Origin: Cryptomeria japonica
Taxonomy: Eukaryota; Streptophyta; Pinopsida; Cupressales; Cupressaceae
Direction: 5' to 3'
Assembly: GCF_030272615.1 (NCBI RefSeq)
Contig: NC_081415.1
Coordinates: 599,767,644-599,831,643 of the forward strand
DNA length: 64,000 nucleotides
Shown: positions 34,100 to 44,580 of the stretch, piece by piece
How positions within the stretch are numbered: the first letter of the stretch is position 1
Layout: each line of letters begins with the position of its first letter
Made by a program: the position numbers and the translations under genes
Notes under the pieces: model-generated
Databases searched by the model: none
Told to the model about the DNA's origin: nothing
The model's input: only the letters and a program-made list of their open reading frames with translations

Positions 34100-37000
34100 T
34101 AGATTTATACTTTGTACAAGCTTCTGTAAGAATGGTCTTAAGTGCATCCTTGACACTTTCCAATATTGTAATCTGAGCTGTAATATCAGCTGACAGTGTG
34201 ATCAAACCATCTAAATTGCTTCCCTCGACTTGAGTTGACAATTGGGTAGCTCGGTTGATCTACTCTTGAACTGATGACAAATGGGGAATAAATAATGTTT
34301 GAAGAGTCATGATATCCATCCTTATTTTATCCTCTTCATTCTGAAGTTCTAACTATTGAGCCATAAGTGTTTGTAGCCTTGAATAAAAATTCTGAAGAGA
34401 ATTTAGCTCGGTAGTCAATTTATTTGAGAGATCAGTGATCTCCTTTTCAATGACTCCAGTCGTATTCTTGATATCTTTGATGAAGAATGAAAATGTACAT
34501 AACTTCTGGAATAAATAAATAATATGCTTGAGTTGAGGGGACAACTTAGCAATGAATTCAATAAGCTTTATTTTACGTATAGCAATTGCTTTCTGTACTT
34601 CTTCAATCATCTTGGCAGTTAGCTCTTTTTCCTTCAATTTGCTAAGGTATTCGGATGCTTCTACTCCAGATTCCTCCAATTGAGTGAGTAGTTCATCCAG
34701 TTGCACATGGATGACAACATCTTTATTAATGGTAGCTTTAGGTATCATTTATGTCAATAATGTTTTGACCTTTTGAAGTACTCAATTCTTCTGTTGAATA
34801 GCTATCTATCTTTCTTGCTCTGCTTTGGCTTTACAAAGCTCACTGAATTCTATCAGTGCTTGCCCCTTCAATTTTGTTAGGTCAACATTTGGTAGCACAA
34901 TAGGCTTTGACAAATCTACCTTAAAACTGTGTCGTTTTGCTTTCTTCTCCTTTGATGATGCCTTTGTCGATTGAATGGGTATAATGGCTTTGGAGACTTG
35001 TCCTTCCTCGATATGTTGCTCGGTAGAGACAACACTTTTGTCAGTTCCTGTAGCCTTTGTTGTATCCTTTGGTGTTTCCTTGCTTGGAATTTTAGTGGCA
35101 ATTATGTCGGTGCTTGAAGGAACTTGTGAAGTTTGCTCGTCGGTGGCCTAAGAGGTAGGTTCATCTTGTTTATCCTTTGGAGCCTCGGTGTCTTCATTTG
35201 TTTCCTAAGGTTTCTCGGTTGAGAATTGTTGGGTGATCGGAGGATAAGGCTTAACTTGTTCCAAAACTGATTCACTGGACACCAGTTTGGCATAAGCGCT
35301 TCCTTCTATCATCTCTCCTTTTTGTGCTTCAGTGTCTATGACATCCTCATCTATCTGAATAGTGGAAGCAAGATCTTGCTCGATGATGTCAACTATTTCT
35401 TCTTCACCTTTTGGCTCTTCAGTCTCAAACCTGAATATCTTCTTCCATTTCTCTTTGGTTTCAATTTCAACTTCAAGATATAGTCCATTCATCATTTTTA
35501 AGGCCCTTTTTTTTACTTGAAAATTTGTTTGGTAGTTTTTCAAGTGATCTCTTATTTCATCTACTAACATATCTAGAAAGAGATGTACCAAAACTCTTTC
35601 TCTTATTTTCTTCTCCGAGTCCATAGCATATTTCCATCTATTATCAATATGTGAGTATAATGCTTTTGGAAGAAAACCAGTCACTTCCAATGGAACTACT
35701 CGGAACTTGAGAAGTGTACTAATTATAGTCTCTTCTATTTTCCTCTTCTCTTCCTCTATTCTAGTATCATATTTTACATATCTAAATGACCCAAATCCAC
35801 CATATTCCTTCAATTTTGCACAAAAATTGTTGACACTATGTACATCTTCCTTTGTGCTTTTTACAATCTGAAGTTTATTTACATCTTCTGACTCTGTGTC
35901 ACTTTCCAAAATTAGTCTTTTGTTCTTCTTTCTATAAGTTTTTGTAACCTTAGGCATTTCTACATTCTTTTTCTTCTTACCGGGTGACACAACAAATGAT
36001 CTAGTGTTCGGTCACTTCACTGGTGGGGTCGGTGATACCTTGGTTGCATCCTGTTTCTTTCTTTTCAAAATTTTTCCCTTTGGTAACTCGATGCTCAGTG
36101 TAATTGCTGCTTCTTGAGCTTCAGATTCTTCCTTGATTGAAAGTTGATCACTCTTAGTAGGAGTGGAGGTAGAACCTTCTCCAAACTTTTTGGTTAAGTC
36201 CTTGATCATTATGGTGGCTTTTCTGGCAGCCTTCAAAACAACAATGCTCATTTTTACTTTCTCTTTCACCTCTTCATAGGTGCCATATCTTTTCTCGATA
36301 GCATGCCTTGGAAGTGCTAAAAAGGAATCTATCTGTTGTTGAGCAATGTTGAAATTTATCTCATAACCCATAGGTGGTAATGATTGAGTCCTGGGTTCTA
36401 CTGCATTGACATAATAGTAGTCTGTATCCAATTCAAAACATATAGTATCCTTGTATTTTTCCACTAGCTGAGGTGGAATCATGTACCTGCTATGCATCTT
36501 TTCCTGGAATTTGTTGAAGTAGTCATCCATTATCATATTGAAATTATCACCTAGCTGATTGATGAAATCATTTATTTGATGGGTGATAGGTTGGTGTAAT
36601 TCCCAAACAACGTTACCGACCTGATGGAAAGAATTTTTGAAAATAGAAGAACATACACACTAAGAGTGATCCAAACTTTAGTGTGTTAGCAGTATTATTC
36701 TACTTCGGTTTCCTTATTGTATTTAGATTTTCAAAAAGATTCTTCAACAACACTTCACATAAATCAATTTGCATTTTAACAATTTTATAGTCCAGATCTA
36801 CAGCTGCACACGGTACACTGTTTTCTCTTGCCGACTGGAATAAACAATAACCAATAACTCTAATAGCAAAATTAAGTTTTGCATCTATCACATTGTTCAA
36901 CTTAAGACCTCTGCTATAAAACTCAACACCTGTTAATGTTATCAATTCCTTCTATGAAATTATCTTATGTGCTCGGGCATGGTCAAATATAGGGTATCTA

Positions 37001-37407
37001 GTTATTATGTGAATAATCTCCTTGGTGATCTTGAAAGGTTGATCCTCTAGCCACATAAAATCATCATGTACTCAGCTCAAGACAAATTTGACCCATTGGG
37101 GTTTGAAGACTCGAGGATAGGTTAGGGCTTTAGTTAATCCATTGACTTTGATATGCTCGAACTTGCTATCTAGATTTCCATCGGTGCATAATTTATCATA
37201 CATATCCTTAATCTCAGTATGACCTAGCTCATCAACTCTGCACTTGGTATATAATCTAACATCTTCGATCCACAGAACCCTATTCGGAATAAGAGAAAAT
37301 GCAGTTTTCTCATTGGGTTTGAAAGCCACTTTAGGAGGTAAGGTGTATTTCAGTGTAGGCTTCTCAATGGTTTCTACTACAACGGGTTTCTGAACTTTGG
37401 GGGCCAT
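34100..37407 (-). pseudogene. Element B ORF2: conserved unknown protein, interrupted
   Basis: Starts at ATG 37407 (MAPKVQKPVV). Frame 37407-36700 has stops, then a second frame 36670-34100 also with stops. The blocks match A ORF2 in the same order: SLIPNRVLWIEDVRLY (about 37295-37245; A: SQIPTRVIVEEDILAY), ITKEIIHIIT (about 37040; A: ITPEAIHAVT), FGSLLVCMFFYFQ (about 36670-36630), YFNKFQEKM..ICF..PMGYE (36530-36350), SPGKKKK..RKKNKR (35990-35900), ALYSHIDNRW..IRERV (35680-35590). The C-terminal third is acidic and Thr/Lys-rich, then helical, unlike the Lys/Glu coil of A. No catalytic motif recognised. The basic tract suggests a nuclear or nucleic-acid-binding role; inference only. Confidence 0.8.
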
Positions 37408-37644
37408 TTCAAACTAAAAATTCTACTTACAAAGTAGCTTAGGGTTTCAAATAACTAGAAAATGCTTCCAACTTAGTAAATACTTCGCAAATATTCACAA
37501 CTTGACTTGATCGGTTAACTGCTAAAAAATGTGACTTTAGATTTGCTAAATACCTTGAATTCACTCTTGGAAATGTTTGATCGCCTTTTGATTCGCTCTA
37601 CTTTGCACTTTGAAAACTGGTAAGTAAAAAATAACTGCGCTCAA

Positions 37645-37660
37645 TACTTTAAATATCTCC
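37645..37660 (-). promoter_or_regulatory. TATA-like box upstream of element B ORF2
   Basis: Minus-strand GGAGATATTTAAAGTA, about 240 nt before the ATG at 37407, as in A. Downstream of it TTTTCAAAGTGCAAAGT and AGAGCGAATC (37590-37615) resemble the A spacer (TTTTCAAGTGCAGAGT, AGAGCGATTC). Confidence 0.42.
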
Positions 37661-37939
37661 TTTTGACCTTACCGGGATTCATGTGGTTAGGTTAAATAGG
37701 CATTAAATGCACTTGATTTTACTTTACCAACTAACTTTCTTATAAGCTTTTACCGACTAGACAGGTTTAATACTTTTACGGACTTCTCTGGTAAATCAAA
37801 GGACTAGATAATTTTTTAAACTTTCTATTGCATCTTAGCTATGCAGATTTTGGAATTAAGTGCATAAATATATAGGGACTGTTAAGATCTAACCTTTGAG
37901 AATGCAGTCCCTCCATGCCTTTATTGACTAATTCGAAGT

Positions 37940-39308
37940 AGATGCACCTAACTCGATAGGTAAGGTGATGCACCTAACTCGATAGGTAAGGTGCTTCCTT
38001 CATTAGTTGACACATTTTCCTTCTTTTTCCAAAATTTCTGCAATTTGCTTCTTATCTCCTCGGTATCTCCTCTTGGTTGGTCTCTGCAGTCTTTAGCTAT
38101 GTGTCCAACTTTGTGACAATGAAAACATGTCATTCCTGGATTTCTCCATGATCTCCGGTTGTTCATTCCAAAACTTATCATACAGTTTGCACTTATATGT
38201 CCATATCTTCCACAGCATTCACACCAAATTCTTGTATTGTAATCCCATGGTACTGAAGTATATTGTCGATTGAGATTTGTGTGAGTTCGGTAGCTTCTAG
38301 TGTTTGCTCGGTGTGGAGTACACATATAGTTTTTCTGCTTAAACCAACTTTTCTCGGTATTGTGTCCATATCTATTACAATTTTTGCAAAACCCTTTGTA
38401 ATTGCCTTCTGATAAATGTTGACAAACTTTATTCTACATTGCTTAGATGTGTGACCATACTTATTGCAATTGTTACAATAACCATAAAACCTAGTAACAT
38501 CTAGTTGCTTACCTTTTCTGATCCGGCAAACACTGGCAGTATGTCCTTGTTTTCCACAGTAGTTGCAAATAGGCTTCTTGTCCTTGATGTTCTCTTTGTT
38601 TCCAGCTTGCTTTGATGATTCTTCTTTCTCGATAGTGTTGATCCCTTTCTTGGTAGAGTTGTTTCCTTTGTAACCGAGTCCTGCATTTTTGTTGGGTTTT
38701 CTCATATTCAGTTGCCCATCCAACATTCTTGATGCTTCATGGCTTTTCCTCAATGTTTCTTTTGACTTATTTTCTGCTTCTAATTCATCAGTCAATCTTG
38801 ATATATCAAGTTTCAATGCTTGGTTCTCATTTTCTTTTAGTGTAGCTTCATGATGTGCATAGTCCAATTGATTAGATAGATTATGTTGAACTATAGTCAT
38901 CCTTGATATTTCCTCATTCTTTGCAGACACCATTGCCTCTAGTTGTTGTTTTTCTCCTTCTATAATTCGCTTATTATATTAAGTTGTTCTTAATGCATTA
39001 ATATTTTCAGTCATCTGTGTGCTAAAATACTCATGTTCCCTTCTCATTGCTTTTAGTTGTTCATTAAGTGCTTTGTTCTTTTCTTTCAGTTCTGCAATCA
39101 TTTCTTCAGATTCTTCTGATATATTGTTCTCAAATGATGTCTCAATTTGTTCTACTAACTCTTGTGAGTCCTTTAAATCATCAGACAACCTTCTTCTGAC
39201 TTTCAGTGATCTTTGCATTTGCCTCTACATATCTGCAATCATTTGATTAGCATGATCCAATTCTTCTTGAGGATTCACAATCCTGCGAGATTGTTTATAC
39301 CCTTCCAT
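37940..39308 (-). pseudogene. gag: Element B gag-like protein: coiled coil plus five zinc knuckles
   Basis: First ATG after the primer site is at 39308 (MEGYKQSRR); the frame is also open back through the primer site into the LTR. Coiled coil 39220-38740 (EEMIAELKEKNKALNEQLKA). Knuckles: CNYCGKQGHTASVC (about 38575), CNNCNKYGHTSKQC (about 38470), CKNCNRYGHNTEKS with the last Cys replaced (about 38390, after a frameshift), CECCGRYGHISANC (about 38215), CFHCHKVGHIAKDC (about 38125). The final knuckle lies in WRNPGMTCFHCHKVGHIAK, matching WRTPGMVCYHCNKLGHIAK in A. No N-terminal gag core. Confidence 0.82.
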
Positions 39309-39355
39309 TGATAGGATCTTTCTCTTTAGGTTGTTGGTCCCTTTACCAAGAATAT

Positions 39356-39368
39356 GGCTCTGAAACCA
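39356..39368 (-). other. Element B primer binding site
   Basis: Minus-strand TGGTTTCAGAGCC, one mismatch from the initiator Met-tRNA site, two bases from the LTR. Confidence 0.85.
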
Positions 39369-39370
39369 AT

Positions 39371-40582
39371 TGTTAGGTCTTACTTGGAAAGCTAATGTAC
39401 TGAGAGGGGAGGGGTGAATCGGTACTTCAAAACTTTTCTTGAAAAACAATTTTACTGATAAACACAAACTATGTATTGCCGATCTCAAAGATATGTAATA
39501 CTGAAATATTATCATAGAAATAACATACATCAAAATATCACTCCATAACATAAATATTTTTGGTCACGCAGAAACTCTTGGTTAGAGAGAAAAACTGCAG
39601 TGGGGATGGCACCCACAACTTCACTACTGCAGTAATCAAGATTGCTCGGTTAGAGCTACATGTTTAGCCATTTATGATATCTTACCCTGTTAGGAGTATA
39701 CAGATCTTAAGATCTACCTTGCTAAAAGATTTTACAAACACTTCTACAAAATGTTGTACCTAGTTAAAGGCTTTACAATTTATAGACTTTATTAGAGTCT
39801 TTTACCCTGTTAAAGGTTTCTATTACAACTTAAAATTTTAGTCAAAAATCTTTACAAAATATCTGCAACTTCACATTTGAAATGTTATAGTAGATTCTAT
39901 GTGCTCAATATAAAATTACCTTGCTCATAGAATTCCTCAGTAATTGATAAATCAACTCGGTAACCACTTCTATATACTCTGTCCTCTTAAACTGTTCTCT
40001 AAAATCTTCTCGATAACCTGTGATTATCTCTGTCAATCTTCTTTCTTCATACTGAACTATGTCATTCCTTTTGAGTCTCTTTTCTTGATTGACTTTTCAT
40101 ATCATTTCATGTACTTAAATCATTATGTTTATATAGATCTCTGAGATGATGATATGTTCATGCTTCGATCATACAAACATGTTTTATTGAATGAATAAAC
40201 GTAGAAATTATTTCATTGGATATTCTTCCTCAAAATCATACAAAATCTTTAAATGCAATTTCCTATGTAGTAACGGTTTCATCTTCTCGAATTATGTAAC
40301 ACGTTTCACATGTGTGTCCAGGTTCATTTAATCTGGTAACACATTTTCACTCGGTTCAGATTAACTCGGTATTCCTTCTTTGCAGCTCAGTAAACATATA
40401 AACCTTACTCGGTAGATAGTCTGCATATGTCTCGGTTCACAACTCGGTGACTTGTCTTTCTTTTGTAACCGACACCAGTGACCTTGGTGTTTACCGACTG
40501 GACTTTTTAGTAGTATTAACCGACTAGAGTATATAGAATGACTTTGGGCATAAAACTAATGACAACTTAGTAAATAGCAACA
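39371..40582 (-). repeat. Element B 5' LTR
   Basis: Direct repeat of 32515-33741; a stretch near 33592 (ATGTGTATCATCTC) is missing from this copy near 40445. Confidence 0.95.
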
Positions 40583-40671
40583 ATGTGTTCTATATTATTT
40601 TAAATATATATATTTTACACTCTTTTCAAGTATTTGTAGTTGAATCCTTTAGGGTTTCTTGGTGGGGCATT

Positions 40672-41790
40672 ACAATACCAATAACCTTCCCTCCAGATAT
40701 TAGTGTGCCAAATCTTCCTTATCTAGGAGGTTCTCATGCCCCCACCAACTAAGCTCAAACTCTAAAGAACCACTAAATCATCAAGATCACATCATGTAGA
40801 TAAGGTTTCCTGAAGCATACTAGTGATTCTCTACCATAATTGTTGAACCACCATTTTTCTACCTTCAAAATCCTTCAATTCCTTCCACCTAGAGCTGCCA
40901 AAGAATGATAGTGGGACCAATATCCCAAGCTACTTGAAGAAATGAGGTCAAAACTAGGGATCTCCCTAGACATCCCAAAAACTTGAACCAGAGAAGAATC
41001 ATGAACACATGCCTATTTCCAAGCCCCATCATAAGTGCCAAATATCTCTAGAAAAGGAACACTGAAAGAATAGATGAGGTGAAAATTCCTCTATTGTTGT
41101 ATAGGAGACATATAAATGGACCCTAAAATCCTTACTTCTATAAATTTCCCAAGTGAGACACCTATTTTGAGCAAATAACCATAAGAAAATTTGAATTTTG
41201 GCCAAGAGAACTTATTCCACTCCTTTTTCCACCAAGGAACATCATACCCCTACATTTATGATGATTCAAATTTTGATATCTTAAGGCAACTAAATGCAAT
41301 CCCTTCAAATCAAGGCTTTAAGAAAGAGCATCACTCCCCATCAAATAATTTCCACTCTACTTGCAAGAGTTTGAGCTAACCCTTTGTGATGCTCAATCGA
41401 GGCCCCCAACAACCACTCATGAGGGTCTTTCCATCAGAACACATCCACCTAACCCAAGTGCGGATTGCTTTGAAGTCCTCAACCTTACTCCACCCAACTT
41501 CATGAAAGCTATTATAGGGGAATTACAAGTGCTAATGCATAGACATGATATGAGGTACCATACCAAAAAGTGCCTCAGAGCCCCTATTACAATTTAGAAT
41601 AACCCTCGCTAAAATAAATTGCCACCCCTTTAAGAGTGTCCTAGGTCATAGATCCCTTATCCAAGAGGCATATTTGAGGAATGCCTTTGTTCTCCACTCC
41701 GTATGATACTTATAAGTAATGATCTTAGCCTAATATTGATCTTGATTAATGTACCACCTCTAATAAAGCTTAACAACCAATACCTAACCA
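40672..41790 (-). pseudogene. LINE ORF2 remnant: C-terminal zinc-finger region
   Basis: On the minus strand this reads as the part of plant LINE ORF2 between RT and RNase H: FLWLFAQNRCLTWEIYRSKD (near 41180) and PHLFFQCSFSRDIWH (near 41065), matching the usual 'LTWDNL..C..E...HLF..C..S..IW' pattern. There are many stops. It continues in frame into 17914-17430 across the nested block. The RT itself is not seen; further right (41800 onward) the LINE fades. Confidence 0.7.
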
Positions 41791-41923
41791 TTATGACTTG
41801 CCTACTGAAAACCAAGACCAACCTCTTGTCAAGACATATAAATTTTGATTTTGGATTTAAAAAGTAAATAAATTCATATATAATCATTCAAATAACAATA
41901 TTAAATATATCTAATATTTCGAG

Positions 41924-42038
41924 CATAGATATCTTAAATACATCTATCTAAAAAGCATCTAGAGATATCAAGCTTGAAGTGCCTATATTTATGATATCTC
42001 TCAAAGTCTTTTAGATAAATGTATTTGAGGTATCTATG
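41924..42038. repeat. Inverted repeat, 47-nt arms, 21-nt loop
   Basis: Arms 41924-41970 and 41992-42038, starting CATAGATATC and ending GGTATCTATG, about 83% paired by eye. AT-rich, MITE-like or foldback; no clear target duplication checked. Confidence 0.7.
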
Positions 42039-42342
42039 GAGTATATATGTGTCTTTTAATTAATAATATTTATTTTTTCGACTATCTATTTATTTTAACC
42101 TTTTTTGTTAATATGCTCACATCATTACACCCTAATGCCATATATTTTCGTTAACACACTCACACCATTACAGTTTACCACCATTACAATTATCTCTAAA
42201 AAATATCTATAAAATAAAAAAATCAAACCAAATCAAATATCCACTACGATCCAAAATATCATTTGTAATAAATCGATTTATTTGCATTTATGGACACCAT
42301 ATTGGATTTCATACAAAATTAATGAATATGGTAGTTGTATTA

Positions 42343-43399
42343 TGTTAGGTCCCAGAGACAACTGAGAGGGGGGTGAATCAGTTGTCAAATAAATTCAAAC
42401 CAAAAACAACTTAACCAACTTAATGCTTAATACCAGTAAACCAGTTCAATATGTCGGTAGATAGTTTTAACAGTTAATTGCTATACCGGTAAGGATTAGT
42501 GCATGAAACATAAAGATAAAGTCATCCACAACACATAATACCAATATTTGTACATGGAAACCCTGTAAATGGAAAAACCACGGTGGGAAACCTTACCCAC
42601 AATCAGATGATACTACTGCAGATAGTAAGTGTACATAAATGGGGTCTGCACATGTAGAAAGGCCAAGCGCCTAGAGCTCATTGCTCAATCACAAAATGGG
42701 AGTCACACTGACTAAAATTGGATGGATAAATCCAATAAGAATGTACTGCTAAAATTTGCATCTTCATATGTTGGATTCAGTACCGGTGTAGTTCTGATTG
42801 TCTTCACAAAAACCCTCCTTCAATCTTCAAATGATGTCTGTGTGTATAGCTCTGCTTATTCTTGCATATACCTTCACACAATCCTTTTTTGCATTCCACA
42901 CTTGATCTTACAAATAAGATCTTATATTTATACCATAACCTAAAACCAATTTTAGTAGGTCGGCTCTACAAGATATTACAATAAAATTAATTTACATATC
43001 AATTAATACCCGATGCAACAGCCAATTCAATATGTCGGCTTAATGCATTTACAACAATAATAAGTCATCTCCATAGCATGCCATGCTGATTTGGAAAAGA
43101 TAAACCTGTCAGTGTAACCTGGACCTATTTGTCGGTAACAGCAAATATGCAAATGCTAATGTACCAATAAACAAAACTCCAAGACAAAGTGTCCACACAA
43201 TGTCTTCGACATAACCAAGTGTTTTCCATATTATTCCAAGTGCTGGCAATCATTATATCTTGTTGGTGTACCAGATACCGGTGACTGTGCATGAGTTACT
43301 TGCTTGCCAGTGAATGTTGCTGATTCTCCAAAGTGCTAGAGTTGATAAGTGTTTAGTAGGTGTTGACATCAATGACAAAACCATACCAAAATACCAACA
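42343..43399 (-). mobile_element. Solo LTR-2, Copia type
   Basis: Plus strand TGTTAGGTCCCAGAGAC to AAAATACCAACA, so minus-strand start TGTTGGTATTTTGG. It has the ATGGAAACCC..GGAAAAACCACGG core (42554-42582) and a GAGAGGGGGGTGAATCAG end block. Flanks TATTA (42338-42342) and TATTC (43400-43404), 4/5 match. No partner LTR or coding region. Confidence 0.85.
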
Positions 43400-43794
43400 T
43401 ATTCCACACTGTATTCATGACTAGGCTTGGCGATGATTGAAAATCTAAAAAATGGATTTGTATATTGTACTAACTGTAAGGAAAGAGATAATTGATCAGG
43501 AAAATGTGGGATAAAGTCTTACAGAGTTGTCAATGATGAAAGGCTTGAAAGTTGGTAATATAATATTCTTGTCAATCCTAAGCTAGACAAATTTATATTC
43601 CACTTATAAAAAGAAAAGATAAATTTTGTGACAATTTACGTTAAACTTAAGAACCCATAGAGAGGACAACCATAGAGCAGGAATAAAATAAATTACTACA
43701 TTTAATTCACAAAATATCCAGAGCAGGAAACCCCTTTTCAAGACTGGCCACATGGATCAGCTCCATTTGCACTCCATTTGCTAAGTTGTTGTGG

Positions 43795-44055
43795 AGAACC
43801 TAGATCCAAATTGCAAACAAAGATAATTGGGTCTTCCTTAGAAATTGTCTTTAAATTTATTATTTTTCAGTTTATTTATTGTATAGGCCACGAAGACATA
43901 TTCCAAACAAACTTACAAAAATTCATTGTACTGTTTGGGTTATCAAGACACAAATAGGCCTTCCTAGGAAACCGTTTCATTTTTTCAAATGATAACCGTT
44001 GTAACATTTGGGTTACACATACATAATTGGGTTTTCCTAGAAAAGTTTTTAAAAT
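43795..44055. repeat. Degenerate repeat, three units
   Basis: AATTGGGTCTTCCTTAGAAA (43837), AATAGGCCTTCCTAGGAAAC (43953) and AATTGGGTTTTCCTAGAAAA (44026) each follow a CAAACAAAG/ACACA-like lead, spaced roughly 70-115 bp. Confidence 0.55.
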
Positions 44056-44145
44056 TAAAACACAAGTGTGTATAGACATAAGTGATTTTCTCCATGAAAT
44101 TGTGGAATGAGATAAGTGGTCATAAGAACTCCCAAAATAATCAGA

Positions 44146-44580
44146 TCACAGAGTGAACAATACAAGAATAGAATTATGCTGAAAAACTAAAATGAGAGCA
44201 TAAATTATTTCCTCCTTCGATACAAAAAGCTGACTTACATGTCCAAGGGCATAGTAATGGGAGGGAATAGAACCAAGTTGGGTTGCCCAAGAAGGTGGTG
44301 CATATTGACTTAAACACAAAATGGGCCCTCTACCTTTTGGTAGTCCATCCATATTACTTGAACTTGTTTGTACTCCCTCTTGGTATGTGTCTTCACCTCC
44401 AGTTTTGTCCTGACTTAGAGCTGGTATGCAAAAACCGAACTTTCTTTGAGATTGATTCAATGCGCCAGTTACCCAAATGTTATGTGAAATAGTTGAAATA
44501 GTGCCCATATACCTCCCGTTCATCAGAAAATGGGAGCAAAATCCTAGGATGTACTTCATATAAAATGGACCTTCTCTCAA
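44146..44580 (-). CDS. Hypothetical ORF, 144 codons, doubtful
   Basis: Open from MREGPFYMKY to LVLFTL. The middle (SNMDGLPKGRGPILCLSQYA, then PPSWATQLGS) has balanced composition unlike the AT-rich surroundings and could be an exon of a decayed host gene. No domain recognised, no neighbour exons found. Confidence 0.2.
   Translation of the reverse strand: MREGPFYMKYILGFCSHFLMNGRYMGTISTISHNIWVTGALNQSQRKFGFCIPALSQDKTGGEDTYQEGVQTSSSNMDGLPKGRGPILCLSQYAPPSWATQLGSIPSHYYALGHVSQLFVSKEEIIYALILVFQHNSILVLFTL

Larger units (their letters stand above)
32515..40582 (-). mobile_element. Element B: non-autonomous Copia-like LTR retrotransposon with ORF2
   Basis: Two LTRs (32515-33741, 39371-40582) with perfect ATGTG flanks (32510-32514, 40583-40587). 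Minus-strand order: 5' LTR, primer site, coiled-coil and zinc-knuckle ORF, spacer with TATA-like box, ORF2, polypurine tract, 3' LTR. No protease, integrase or RT. It has the same architecture as A and homologous proteins but clearly different LTRs, so it is a separate family with a common plan. The LTRs are very alike by eye, so insertion is recent. Confidence 0.93.
17915..40671 (+). mobile_element. Chromovirus-like long LTR (apparently solo), carrying three nested elements
   Basis: The block is bounded by ATACC at 17910-17914 and ATACC at 40672-40676, a perfect 5-bp target duplication inside the LINE. It starts TATAGTACCCCTACCC (normal LTR start TG, here TA) and ends GGTGGGGCATTACA. These ends, and TTGTTGACCATGGTTGACTT just inside, resemble Tekay/Del-type Gypsy LTRs from memory. 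Excluding the nested elements, its own sequence is 17915-20219, 22688-23850, 31337-32509 and 40583-40671, about 4.7 kb. I see no gag or pol in it, so a solo LTR is the simplest reading. Confidence 0.7.
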
